Below, piece by piece: positions 26,659 through 35,222 of a stretch of 64,000 bases of DNA. This DNA is from Hyphomicrobiales bacterium (lineage in GTDB: Bacteria; Pseudomonadota; Alphaproteobacteria; Rhizobiales; Beijerinckiaceae). The position numbers were made by a program, and so were the translations under genes. Under the pieces are notes generated by a model, which saw only the letters and a program-made list of their open reading frames with translations, was not told where the DNA came from and made no database searches. The stretch covers positions 4,549,001-4,613,000 of the forward strand of contig CAKNFJ010000001.1 of assembly GCA_930633495.1 (NCBI GenBank), written 5' to 3'. The stretch's first letter is position 1; the number at the start of each line of letters is the position of its first letter.

Positions 26659-26758
26659 CACCTTTGTCGCCGGCGAAGCCCATGCGTCCCCGGCGACCAG
26701 TCTGGCGCGATGGAACGATGTGGCGGTAGCGTGCCGTCGTTGCGGCAAGGAGAATCGC

Positions 26759-27955
26759 ATGTCCGATGAGCTTTTGATCCGGAACGTTCGGCCCGCCGGA
26801 GGCGAGGCGACCGATGTTCTGGTGCGCGGCGGCCGGATCGCCGCGATCGGGGGAGCCGCTGCCGCGCCGCAGGCGGAGGTCTTCGATGCCGGCGGCCGGC
26901 TGATGATCCCCGGTCTGGTCGAGGCCCATACCCATCTCGACAAGACTTTCTGGGGAATGGGCTGGCAGCGCCACACCGCCGGCCCCAGGATCATCGACAA
27001 GATCGAAACGGAACGCCGCAACCGCCGCGAACTCGACCTGGAGGCCGACCGCCAGTCGGCCCGGCTCGCTGCCCAGATGGTCAAGATGGGCACGACCCAT
27101 ATTCGCAGCCATGTCGATATCGATACCGAAGTCGGTCTTGAGGGCATCGAGGGCGTCATGGCCATGCGCGACCGCCTCAAGGACGTGATCGATGTCGAGA
27201 TCGTCGCCTTCCCGCAATCCGGCCTGCTGGTGCGCCCCGGCACGCTTGAACTGCTCGATCGGGCGCTGGCGCTCGGTTCCGAGGTCATCGGCGGTCTCGA
27301 CCCCTGCGCGATCGATCGCGACCCGAAGGGGCATCTCGATGCGATCTTCGGTCTCGCCGAGAAATACGGCCGCCCGATCGACATTCATCTTCACGAGCGC
27401 GGCGAGATGGGCGCCTTCTCGATGGATCTCATCATTGAGCGCACGCGCGCGCTCGGCATGCAGGGCAAGGTCGCCATCAGCCATGCGTTCTGCCTCGGCA
27501 TGCCGGATGCCGATCAGGTCCAGGGGCTGCTGGCGCAGCTGGCGGAAGAGCGGATCGCGATTCTGACGACGGCTCCGGCCAGCTCGCCAGCCCCGGCGGT
27601 CAAGGCATGTGTCGATGCCGGCGTCGTGATCAGCGGCGGTTCGGACGGGGTGCGGGACAGCTGGAACCCCTATGGCATGGGCGACATGCTGGAGCGGGCG
27701 ACGCTGGTCGGATTGCGGAACAATTTCCGCCGGGACGAGGAGATCGAGCTTGCTCTCGATGTCTGCACCTATGGCGGCGCGAAGATGATGGAGATCGTGG
27801 ATTACGGCATCGCAGCCGGCTGCGCGGCGGACTTCGTCATCCTGCCGGGCGAGACCGTGGTCGAAGCCGTCGTCGCGCGCCCGGCCGATCGCACCGTGGT
27901 CAAGCGCGGCAAGATCGTCTCGCGCCATGGCGAGCTGACCCAGCCGATCACCTGA
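26759..27955 (+). CDS. Cytoplasmic amidohydrolase, cytosine-deaminase-like
   Basis: This is a 398-residue metal-dependent amidohydrolase from ATG 26759. Motifs match CodA: AHTHLDKTF (two metal His), DIHLHERGE (metal His and catalytic Glu), SHAFCLG and GGSDGVRDSWNPYG (catalytic Asp). No signal peptide is present, in contrast to its upstream paralogue. The 100-base gap has AGGAG just before the start. The likely reaction is deamination or hydrolysis of a cyclic amidine or amide. It may process the product or transported form of what the periplasmic enzyme acts on. Confidence 0.87.
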   Translation: MSDELLIRNVRPAGGEATDVLVRGGRIAAIGGAAAAPQAEVFDAGGRLMIPGLVEAHTHLDKTFWGMGWQRHTAGPRIIDKIETERRNRRELDLEADRQSARLAAQMVKMGTTHIRSHVDIDTEVGLEGIEGVMAMRDRLKDVIDVEIVAFPQSGLLVRPGTLELLDRALALGSEVIGGLDPCAIDRDPKGHLDAIFGLAEKYGRPIDIHLHERGEMGAFSMDLIIERTRALGMQGKVAISHAFCLGMPDADQVQGLLAQLAEERIAILTTAPASSPAPAVKACVDAGVVISGGSDGVRDSWNPYGMGDMLERATLVGLRNNFRRDEEIELALDVCTYGGAKMMEIVDYGIAAGCAADFVILPGETVVEAVVARPADRTVVKRGKIVSRHGELTQPIT

Positions 27956-27983
27956 TCCGGCGGACGGAGACTTTTGTTCGCTG

Positions 27984-28010
27984 CCGCAGCCTCGCGAGAG
28001 GCTGCGGTTT
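27984..28010. terminator. Bidirectional terminator between amidohydrolase and aldehyde dehydrogenase genes
   Basis: CCGCAGCCTC-GCGA-GAGGCTGCGG is a perfect 10-bp stem closed by a GNRA-type tetraloop. TTT follows on the plus strand. It sits in the convergent gap directly beside the stop of the minus-strand gene. Confidence 0.8.
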
Positions 28011-29444
28011 CTAGATCGTCATCCGGTGCGAAAGCGTCTTGACGGTCATGTAGTGCGACAGACCCTCGGCGCCGCCCTCGCGGCCGTAGCCGCTGTCCTT
28101 GACGCCGCCGAAGGGGACCTCCGCGACGGAGGCTTCCAGCGTGTTGATCGAGACGTTGCCGGCCTCGATGCCTTCCGCGATCTGGTCGGCGCGTGCCGCC
28201 GAATGGGTGAAGCCATAGGCCGCCAATCCGAAGGGCAGGGAATTGGCCTTCTCGATCGCTTCCTCGACCGTGCGGACCGGGTTGATGATCGCCATCGGGC
28301 CGAAGGGTTCCTCACGCAGCGCGCGGGCATCGTTCGGCAATTCGGTGAGAACGGTCGGCGGGAAGAAGTAGCCGCGATTGCCGATGCGCTCGCCTCCGGT
28401 CAGAACGCGCCCGCCACGGGCGCGCGCGTCCGCGGCCAGCGCTTCCAGCGCCTCGATGCGGCGATGGTTGGCGACCGGCCCCATCTCGGTCTTCGCGTCG
28501 AGGCCATTGCCGACGACGACCGTCTGCGCCTTGTCGACGAAGGCCTTGGTGAAGCGCTCGTAGATATCCTGCTGCACGAAGAAGCGCGTCGGCGAGGTAC
28601 AGACCTGCCCGGCATTGCGGACCTTGCGGGTGGCGGAGAGATGGGCCGCCGCAATCGGATCGACATCATCGCAGACGATGACCGGAGCATGGCCGCCGAG
28701 CTCCATCAGCACCGGCGTCATATGGCGGGCGGCCAGCTCCGAGAGATGCTTGCCGACGGCCGTCGAGCCGGTGAAGGCGACCAGACGGGTCTGGGCCTGC
28801 GGGATGAGATAACCGGAGATCTTGGCCGGCACGCCGAAGACGAGATTGAACACTCCGGGCGGCACGCCGGCATCGTGCAGGGCGCGGGCGATGTGGAGGG
28901 CGCCGGCCGGCGTCTCCTCGGCCGCTTTGATGATGATCGAACAGCCGGCCGCGAGCGCTCCCGCGATCTTGCGGCAGGGCTGGCTCATCGGGAAATTCCA
29001 GGGCGAGAAGGCCGCGACCGTGCCGACCGGCTGATGGGTGACGATATAGCGGATGCCGGGTTCGCTCGGGATCACGCGGCCATAGGCGCGCTGGCCTTCT
29101 CCCGCATCCCACTCGAAGAACTCGCAGCCGCGCACCACTTCGAGCCGGGCCTGCGCCAGCGGCTTGCCGTGCTCCAGCGTGATCGAATGGGCGATCTCCT
29201 CGACGCGAGCGCGCATCAGCGCGGCCGCCTTCAGCATGATCTCGGCGCGGATGCGCGGCGCCGTGCGGCTCCAGATCCTGAAGCCATCGGCCGCGGCGGC
29301 CAGCGCGTCGTCGAGATCGGCGTGAGTGGCCAGCGGCACCGCGCCGATGACGCTCTCATCGGCCGGATTGAGCACCGGCTGCTCCTCCGTCGTCTTCCGC
29401 CAGGCGCCGCCGATATAGAGCTTGAGATCGGGATAGGTCGTCAT
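28011..29444 (-). CDS. NAD(P)-dependent aldehyde dehydrogenase (succinate-semialdehyde dehydrogenase-like)
   Basis: This is a 477-residue ALDH from ATG 29444. The cofactor and active-site motifs are complete: FSPWNFPMSQPCRK, FTGSTAVGK, catalytic Glu in MELGGHAP (about residue 250) and catalytic Cys in NAGQVCTSPTRF (about 284). The sequence resembles GabD/SSADH-type enzymes. Its place at the end of a block with 3-hydroxyanthranilate dioxygenase and aspartate dehydrogenase also allows an aminomuconate-semialdehyde or related substrate. A 257-base gap holding a dispersed repeat separates it from the dehydrogenase gene upstream, so it may have its own promoter. Confidence 0.9.
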   Translation of the reverse strand: MTTYPDLKLYIGGAWRKTTEEQPVLNPADESVIGAVPLATHADLDDALAAAADGFRIWSRTAPRIRAEIMLKAAALMRARVEEIAHSITLEHGKPLAQARLEVVRGCEFFEWDAGEGQRAYGRVIPSEPGIRYIVTHQPVGTVAAFSPWNFPMSQPCRKIAGALAAGCSIIIKAAEETPAGALHIARALHDAGVPPGVFNLVFGVPAKISGYLIPQAQTRLVAFTGSTAVGKHLSELAARHMTPVLMELGGHAPVIVCDDVDPIAAAHLSATRKVRNAGQVCTSPTRFFVQQDIYERFTKAFVDKAQTVVVGNGLDAKTEMGPVANHRRIEALEALAADARARGGRVLTGGERIGNRGYFFPPTVLTELPNDARALREEPFGPMAIINPVRTVEEAIEKANSLPFGLAAYGFTHSAARADQIAEGIEAGNVSINTLEASVAEVPFGGVKDSGYGREGGAEGLSHYMTVKTLSHRMTI

Positions 29445-29599
29445 GAAAACCTCGGCTGGCGGTGCGTTCAGCGGTCTGTCGGGTTCGTTTCCGCCATTCT
29501 CATGAGGACCATAGGTGGTGGGGTATTCTATGATCCAGTCGGCTAAATCAGATAAATTCAGATTGATCTTGTTATGAATAGCCTGAACTTGTCGCGTGC

Positions 29600-29692
29600 G
29601 CCATTCTCGGGCGCAGCGAAGCGCAGAACCGAGAATCTCATGACGAGAAGGCACTGGTTTTCGAGATGCCCGGGTCAAGCCGGGCATGACGC
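29600..29692 (-). repeat. Dispersed intergenic repeat, copy A
   Basis: About 93 bases. Read on the minus strand it closely matches 47855-47950 on the plus strand, sharing the order CGTCATG...GGCTTGACCCGG, CTCG-AAACCAGTG, GTCATGAGATTCT, CTGCGCTTCGCT and GAGAATG. It contains the hairpin ATGCCCGG-GTCAAG-CCGGGCAT (29666-29687). Confidence 0.8.
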
Positions 29693-29701
29693 CCTGCGTG
29701 C

Positions 29702-30520
29702 CTACCTCACCAGCGGCCGCACCCGGTTCTCGATCAACCTTACCAGCCCGAGCGCCGTCATTTCCGAAGATTTCGGGTTCGAGGCCAATGGCCGGTTCTC
29801 GATGGCGATGTCGAGTTTGCCGAAGGCGCCCCGCGCGCTGAGTTGATGGCCGTTGCCGCCTGCGGCGGGGTCGGCGACGAGCTCCACACGGGTCCGGTCG
29901 AGCCCGATGCCGGCGAGTGCCGAGATCACCGCGACATTGGCGTTCTGCGGGAAGCGGGAGGCGGCTTCGCGGGCGGTGCCGGCAAAGAAGGCGGTCGCCT
30001 CGGTGAGCGTATCGAGCGCGATCAGGCTCTCGGCCGTCGTGCCGCGCCAGGCTTGCGGCGGCTTGACGATGCGGTGGACGACCTCGTCGAGCGGCAGCAG
30101 GGAGGCGGCGGCGATGCCATCGATCCCGGCAAGCGCGCCGGGCGGGAGCAGGATCTGGCTGCCGCTGGTTTCGGCGGCGGCGATCAGTCGGGCGAGCAAG
30201 GCGTCGTCGCAGAAGGCGCTGGTCGAGGCGACGGCGAAGGCTGGAGCGTGCCGGAGTGCCGCTTCGCCCCAGATGCCGACCGCCTCGCGCCCGGCGGCCT
30301 CGACGATGAGATCGAGATCAAGCCCGGCCAGCTCGCCCGGGTTCGTGATGAGCTTTGCGCCAGCCGGGACGTCGCCGGCCGCGGCTGGATTGCGGACGGC
30401 GACAGCGACGATGGTGATGTCGTTTTCGTTTCTCTCCGAAAGCAGTTCCGCGACGCGGCGGTTGATGGCGCCCCAGCCGATCAGGGCGAGGCGCAGTGGC
30501 TTGGTCGAACCTGTCGTCAT
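29702..30520 (-). CDS. nadX: L-aspartate dehydrogenase (NadX-type)
   Basis: This 272-residue oxidoreductase starts at ATG 30520, overlapping the upstream stop by four bases. A Rossmann start (LRLALIGWGAINRRVAELL) and the AspDH signature LLPPGALAGIDGI and ALAGIGLDRTRVELVADP identify DUF108/NadX. The enzyme converts L-aspartate and NAD(P) to oxaloacetate or iminoaspartate. In bacteria it can feed NAD synthesis or work in catabolic clusters next to aldehyde dehydrogenases. As I recall, Pseudomonas and Cupriavidus have similar ALDH-AspDH-hydrolase neighbourhoods. The substrate in this block may not be aspartate. Confidence 0.88.
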   Translation of the reverse strand: MTTGSTKPLRLALIGWGAINRRVAELLSERNENDITIVAVAVRNPAAAGDVPAGAKLITNPGELAGLDLDLIVEAAGREAVGIWGEAALRHAPAFAVASTSAFCDDALLARLIAAAETSGSQILLPPGALAGIDGIAAASLLPLDEVVHRIVKPPQAWRGTTAESLIALDTLTEATAFFAGTAREAASRFPQNANVAVISALAGIGLDRTRVELVADPAAGGNGHQLSARGAFGKLDIAIENRPLASNPKSSEMTALGLVRLIENRVRPLVR

Positions 30521-31644
30521 GAGCCTTCCGCGTTTCTCAAGGCGAGATCGAGCAGGGCGCCGCCGTTCAGCCCTTCGAGCATGCCGAAATGGTGTCCGGG
30601 GCAGATGAGCGGAGCCGGAGTCTGCCATGTCGCGGCCAGCGCAGCCGATTGCGCCTTGAAGGCGTCGCTCTCGCCTTCGCCGACCGCGAAGGCGATCCGC
30701 GTGGCTTGCGGGCGTGGCTGGGCGATGGGGCTGAGCCGGGCGGCGCGGGCAGCATCGTCGAGCCCGAGCAGACGGCCAAGCGGCAAATGGCCGAGTGGGT
30801 TGAGATGGTAGAGGCCGGAGAGGAGCAGAGCCGATGCGATCGGCGGCGCATCCGATGCGCAGAGCGCCATGGCGGCGAGATGCCCGCCGGCGGAGTGACC
30901 GGAGACATGCAGACTGTCGGCATCGAGCCCGAGCGCATCGGCTTCGCGGACGAGGAAATTCAGGGCGGCGACGCTCTGGACGAGGCTCGTTTCCAGCGGC
31001 GTATCCGGCGCGAGCCCGTAATTCGGCATGGCGACGGCATAGCCGGCATCCAGCAGGCCCTGCGCGAACTGGGCATGCTGGACCTTGTCCGAGGCCTGCC
31101 AGTAACCGCCATGGATGAAGACGAAGATCGGTGCGCGCGTCGCGCCGGCCGGGCGGTAGAGGTCAAGCGTCTCGAAGCGGCCCGGGCCGTAGGCGAGGTC
31201 GGCGGCGCCATGGCGGGCGCGGAAGGCTTCGCCGTCGCGGCTCCATTGCCGGAACAGCGCCTTCATGTCGGCCTGTAGGCGCGGGCTGTATTGCCGGCCG
31301 AGTTCGCGCAAACCGTAGCCATCGACGAGCGTGTCGGGCAGCGGCTGGGCGGCAGCATGGCGGGCGCGGATGGTCAGGCCGGCTTCGCTCCTCGGCACCA
31401 GACGGATCGACGGGCGGCAGCCGGCGAAGGTCTCGCGATAGGCGAGTTCCACCGTATGGCGGGAAAGGTGGAAGGCTTCGGGCCGATCGGTCTCCCAGAC
31501 CATCTCGTGCAGATTGTGCGGGCCGCAGCCGGCGGCGATCAGCCCGGCGAGGATGTCGCCCAGCGCATCGCGCAGGGCCTCGACCGGGTCGCTTTCGATG
31601 CTGTGAGCGACGATCGCATGCAGTTCCGTTTCAGACGCCGACAT
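30517..31644 (-). CDS. Fusion protein: RidA-like domain plus kynurenine-formamidase-like alpha/beta hydrolase
   Basis: This is a 375-residue protein from ATG 31644. Residues 1 to about 105 look like a RidA/YjgF-type domain (DALGDILAGLIAAGCGPHNL, then VELAYRETFAGCRPSIRLVP). Residues from about 120 form an alpha/beta hydrolase with the arylformamidase motif FIHGGYWQAS and nucleophile elbow VSGHSAGGHLAAM; a late CPGHHFGMLEG supplies the His. Kynurenine formamidases hydrolyse N-formylkynurenine, and RidA proteins hydrolyse imines and enamines. The gene overlaps the LivF-like gene upstream by 14 bases and nadX downstream by four. The RidA assignment is by pattern and less certain than the hydrolase. 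Confidence 0.78.
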   Translation of the reverse strand: MSASETELHAIVAHSIESDPVEALRDALGDILAGLIAAGCGPHNLHEMVWETDRPEAFHLSRHTVELAYRETFAGCRPSIRLVPRSEAGLTIRARHAAAQPLPDTLVDGYGLRELGRQYSPRLQADMKALFRQWSRDGEAFRARHGAADLAYGPGRFETLDLYRPAGATRAPIFVFIHGGYWQASDKVQHAQFAQGLLDAGYAVAMPNYGLAPDTPLETSLVQSVAALNFLVREADALGLDADSLHVSGHSAGGHLAAMALCASDAPPIASALLLSGLYHLNPLGHLPLGRLLGLDDAARAARLSPIAQPRPQATRIAFAVGEGESDAFKAQSAALAATWQTPAPLICPGHHFGMLEGLNGGALLDLALRNAEGS

Positions 31645-32332
31645 AGCGATGCACCAGTTCCGCATTGGCCGCGAGATCGGTGCTGGAGCCCGACCAGACC
31701 GTGCGGCCCTTCTCGATGATGTAGTGCCGGTCGGCGATGCGCTTCAGCACATTGATGTTCTTGTCGATCAGCAGGATCGACTGCCCTTGAGCCTTCAGCG
31801 CCTCGATGCAGCCCCAGATCTCGGCGCGGATCACGGGTGCGAGACCCTCCGTCGCCTCGTCGAGGATGAGCAGCTTCGGGTTCGTCATCAGCGCACGGCC
31901 GACCGCGAGCATCTGCTGCTCGCCGCCGGAGAGGGTACGGGCGGACTGGCCGGCGCGCTCTTGCAGGCGGGGGAAGAGGGCGTAGACTTGGCTTAGCGTC
32001 CAGGGCGAGGAACGCTTCAAGCGGTTCGATGCGGTGGCCACGAGGTTCTCGCGCACGGAGAGCGTCGGAAAGACCTGCCGGCCTTCCGGCACGAGGCCGA
32101 TGCCGCAGCGGGCGATCTTTTCGGGCGCGATGCCGCGGACATCCTGGCTCTCGAAGCGGATATCGCCGCCCTTCGGAGCGAGCAGGCCCATGATCGAGCG
32201 GACGGTGGTGGTCTTGCCCATGCCGTTGCGGCCGAGCAGGGTCACGACCTCGCCCTCGGCGATGTCGAGTTCGACATCGAACAGCACCTGGCTCCTGCCA
32301 TAGGCCGATTGCAGGTTGCGCACGCTCAGCAT
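31631..32332 (-). CDS. livF: Branched-chain-type ABC transporter ATPase, LivF-like
   Basis: This 233-residue ATPase has Walker A GRNGMGKTTTVRSI, signature LSGGEQQMLAVGRAL, Walker B LLILDEATEGLAP and the LivF-typical GIGLVPEGRQVFPTLSVREN. It forms a heterodimer with the LivG-like ATPase on the inner membrane. Its start overlaps the LivG stop (ATGA). Hyphomicrobial transporters of this class often carry aromatics, amides or urea rather than Leu/Ile/Val. Confidence 0.95.
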   Translation of the reverse strand: MLSVRNLQSAYGRSQVLFDVELDIAEGEVVTLLGRNGMGKTTTVRSIMGLLAPKGGDIRFESQDVRGIAPEKIARCGIGLVPEGRQVFPTLSVRENLVATASNRLKRSSPWTLSQVYALFPRLQERAGQSARTLSGGEQQMLAVGRALMTNPKLLILDEATEGLAPVIRAEIWGCIEALKAQGQSILLIDKNINVLKRIADRHYIIEKGRTVWSGSSTDLAANAELVHRYVGV

Positions 32333-33084
32333 CAGGCGTCTCCCTCGCCGAGATAGGCGGTGCGCACCTCCGGGTTGTCGCGGATCTCCTCGGCGGTCCC
32401 GGTGGCGATGACGCGGCCATAGACCAGCACGGAGATGCGGTCGGCGAGCGCGAAGACGGCCTCCATATCGTGCTCGACCAGCAGCATGGTAACACGGCCC
32501 TTCAGCGCGGAGAGCATCGCGACCATCTGCTCGCTCTCGGCATGGCCCAAGCCCGCCATCGGCTCGTCGAGCAGGAGGAGGCGCGGCTCGCAGGCGAGCG
32601 CGATGGCGAATTCGAGCTGCTTCTGCTCGCCATGGGAGAGGTCGGCGACCTTGACCTCGGCGCGGTGACTCAGCCCCGCGGTGGCGAGATGCTGGCGGGC
32701 GCGGCCGCGCAGGCCCTCGTCGCGGCGGGCATTGCCGAAGAAGCGGAAGCTGTGGCCGTCATGGGCCTGCACGGCGAGCGCGACATTGTCGAGCATCGTG
32801 AAGTCAGGCAGGAGCTGGTTGATCTGGAAGGTGCGGGCGAGGCCGCGCCGGACACGCTGGGCAGTCGGCAGGGCGCCGATCTCCTCGCCCGACAGCGTGA
32901 TCGCGCCTTCGTCATGCGAGAGTTCACCGAAGAGCTGGGTCAGCAGCGTGGTCTTGCCGGCGCCGTTCGGGCCGATCAGCGCGTGGATCTCGCCGTCGCG
33001 CACATCGAGATCGACGCCGTCGGTGGCGACGAGGCCGCCGAAGCGCTTGCGCAGGCCGCGCACGGAAAGGAGCGTTCCGGTCAT
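32332..33084 (-). CDS. livG: Branched-chain-type ABC transporter ATPase, LivG-like
   Basis: This is a 250-residue ATPase from ATG 33084. Walker A (GPNGAGKTTLLTQL), signature LSHGEQKQLEFAIAL, Walker B LLLLDEPMAGLG, H-loop LVEHDM and the C-terminal GTAEEIRDNPEVRTAYLGEG are all typical of LivG. It overlaps the upstream permease stop and the downstream LivF start by four bases each, so the transporter genes are translationally coupled. Confidence 0.95.
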   Translation of the reverse strand: MTGTLLSVRGLRKRFGGLVATDGVDLDVRDGEIHALIGPNGAGKTTLLTQLFGELSHDEGAITLSGEEIGALPTAQRVRRGLARTFQINQLLPDFTMLDNVALAVQAHDGHSFRFFGNARRDEGLRGRARQHLATAGLSHRAEVKVADLSHGEQKQLEFAIALACEPRLLLLDEPMAGLGHAESEQMVAMLSALKGRVTMLLVEHDMEAVFALADRISVLVYGRVIATGTAEEIRDNPEVRTAYLGEGDA

Positions 33085-34100
33085 GACGCGCTCCTGCCGA
33101 GGCCGAGGCGATTGAGCAGGCCGTTGAGACCGCCCTGCGTGAAGAGCACGACGAGCAGCAGGATCGGCCCGAGCACGAGTTGCCAATGCTCGGTCCAGCT
33201 CGTCAGCACGGTCTCGAGGATGACAAGGGCTGCCGCGCCGAGCAGCGGGCCGAGCAGGGTGCCGACGCCGCCGAGGATGACCATGATCATCAGCTCGCCC
33301 GACTTGGTCCAGTGCAGCATGTCCGGGCTGACGAAGCGCAGATAGTTCGCCATCAGCGCGCCCGCGAGGCCGGCGCCCATGCCGGAGATGACGAAGGCGG
33401 CGAGCTTGTAGCGATAGGGCGCGATGCCGATCGCAGCCATGCGCCGCTCGTTCTGGCGGATGCCGGCCAGCACCATGCCGAAGCGCGAGCCGACGATGCG
33501 CCAGAGCAGCAGGAAGACCAGCGCCGCGATGACGAGGCAGATGAAATAGAAGGTCACGTCGTCGCGGGTGTTGAGATCGAAGAGCGCATTGCGGCGACGG
33601 ATCGTCATGCCGTCATCGCCGCCATAGGCCTTGAGCGAGACGAACAGGAAGAACAGCATCTGCGCGAAGGCGAGCGTTATCATGATGAACTGCACGCCGC
33701 TGGTGCGCAGGGATAGTGCGCCGATCACGCAGGCGAAGAGGCCGGCGACGAGGATTGCGGCCGGTAGCGTCACTAGGAGCAGGTCCGTGCCGGGGATGAA
33801 GCCGAGGAAGAGCCCGCCGTCGACGGCAGTGCGGTAGAGGATGCCGACGGCATAGCCGCCGATGCCGAAGAAGGCGGCGTGGCCGAAGGACACCATCCCT
33901 CCGAAACCCAGCGCCAGATTCAGGCTGGCGGCGGCGATGGCGTAGATCAGGACGCGCGTCGCCAGCGGCACCAGCGCAGGCTGGCCGATCGCCTTGACGA
34001 CGAAGGGCAGGGCGATCAGCGCGGCGGCCAGCGCCAGCAGGGCGATGGTGCGGCCCAGTGCGGGGGCGGCGGCGTCCGAGCGGGTGATGGCGTCAGACAT
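33081..34100 (-). CDS. livM: Branched-chain-type ABC transporter permease, LivM-like
   Basis: This 339-residue permease starts at ATG 34100, overlapping the LivH end by eight bases. The family core NLALGFGGMVSFGHAAFFGIGGY and the EAA-like loop in GIRQNERRMAAIGI are present. It has about 8-10 hydrophobic segments. It pairs with LivH to form the channel. Confidence 0.94.
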   Translation of the reverse strand: MSDAITRSDAAAPALGRTIALLALAAALIALPFVVKAIGQPALVPLATRVLIYAIAAASLNLALGFGGMVSFGHAAFFGIGGYAVGILYRTAVDGGLFLGFIPGTDLLLVTLPAAILVAGLFACVIGALSLRTSGVQFIMITLAFAQMLFFLFVSLKAYGGDDGMTIRRRNALFDLNTRDDVTFYFICLVIAALVFLLLWRIVGSRFGMVLAGIRQNERRMAAIGIAPYRYKLAAFVISGMGAGLAGALMANYLRFVSPDMLHWTKSGELMIMVILGGVGTLLGPLLGAAALVILETVLTSWTEHWQLVLGPILLLVVLFTQGGLNGLLNRLGLGRSAS

Positions 34101-35007
34101 GGGCGGGGAACAGTCCCTTGGGCCGCACGAGCAGCACGATCGCCATGAGCAGATAAATCCCCATCGAGGCGAGGCCGGCGCCGAGCGCATCGGCCTCCGG
34201 GCCGGTCATGACCTGGCGCAGCAGGCCGGGCATGAAGGCGCGCAGCGAGGTGTCGACCAAGCCGACGATCAGCGCGCCGAAGAAGGCGCCGCGGATCGAG
34301 CCGACGCCGCCGATCACCACCACGACGAAGGTCATGATCAGGATCTGCTCGCCCATGCCGACCTGCACGGCGAGGATCGGCCCGGCCATCAGTCCGGCGA
34401 GGCCGGCGAGCAGGGCGCCGAGCCCGAAGACGGCGGTATAGAGCAGGCGGATGTCGACGCCGAGCGCCCGCACCATCTCGCGATGCGTGGCGCCGGCGCG
34501 CACCAGCATGCCGACGCGGGTGCGGTTAATCAGGAGATACAAGCCCAGCGCGACCAGAAGTCCGACCGCGATGATGGCGAGGCGATAGACCGGATAGGTC
34601 AGGCCGGGCAGGAGCTGGACCGAGCCGTTCAGCGCGGGGGGCACTGAGACGAAGAGCGGCTGGCGGCCGAAGAGCAGCGTCACGCTCTGGTTGAAGATCA
34701 GGATCAGCGCGAAGGTTGCCAGAACCTGGTCGAGATGATCGCGGGCATAGAGCCGGCGCAGCACGACGAGCTCCATCACCATGCCGGTGACGGCGGCGGC
34801 GGTCAGCCCTGCCAGCACGGCGATGAGGAAGGAGCCGGTTTGCGCCGCCGCGAAGGCGGCGGCATAGGCACCGACCATGTAGAGCGAACCATGGGCGAGG
34901 TTGATCACGCCCATGATGCCGAAGATCAGCGTCAGCCCGGCTGCGAGCAGGAACAGCATCACGCCGAACTGCAGACCGTTGAGCAATTGTTCGAGAACGA
35001 GCGTCAT
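34093..35007 (-). CDS. livH: Branched-chain-type ABC transporter permease, LivH-like
   Basis: This is a 304-residue inner-membrane permease from ATG 35007. It shows the LivH signature (TLIFGIMGVINLAHGSLYMV) and the cytoplasmic coupling loop (VRAGATHREMVRALGVD). It lies 215 bases after the binding-protein gene; that gap contains a REP-like repeat that could trim transcription between them. Confidence 0.94.
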   Translation of the reverse strand: MTLVLEQLLNGLQFGVMLFLLAAGLTLIFGIMGVINLAHGSLYMVGAYAAAFAAAQTGSFLIAVLAGLTAAAVTGMVMELVVLRRLYARDHLDQVLATFALILIFNQSVTLLFGRQPLFVSVPPALNGSVQLLPGLTYPVYRLAIIAVGLLVALGLYLLINRTRVGMLVRAGATHREMVRALGVDIRLLYTAVFGLGALLAGLAGLMAGPILAVQVGMGEQILIMTFVVVVIGGVGSIRGAFFGALIVGLVDTSLRAFMPGLLRQVMTGPEADALGAGLASMGIYLLMAIVLLVRPKGLFPAHV

Positions 35008-35093
35008 CGCTGTCACATTCAGGCGGTGCACACTTCTACGGAGCCGCACGCCATGGTTCCAGAAGTCCGGTGCCTGTCTTGCGACGGAACCAC

Positions 35094-35192
35094 GCCGTCA
35101 TTCCGGGCTTGACCCGGAATCCATCACAGAGCGCAGGGCCTTACGATGGATTCCGGATCGGTGCCGCTGGCGCGGCTTGTCCGGAATGACGG
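35094..35192. repeat. REP-like palindromic unit inside the ABC transporter operon
   Basis: ATTCCGGG-CTTGA-CCCGGAAT (35100-35120) forms a perfect hairpin. CGTCATTCCGG at the left end is repeated inverted as CCGGAATGACG at the right end, with an internal ATGGATTCCGGATC. The CTTGACCCGG core is shared with the other intergenic repeats of this window. Confidence 0.8.
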
Positions 35193-35222
35193 TGCGTTTC
35201 CAGCGCGATCCGGCTTACCGGT

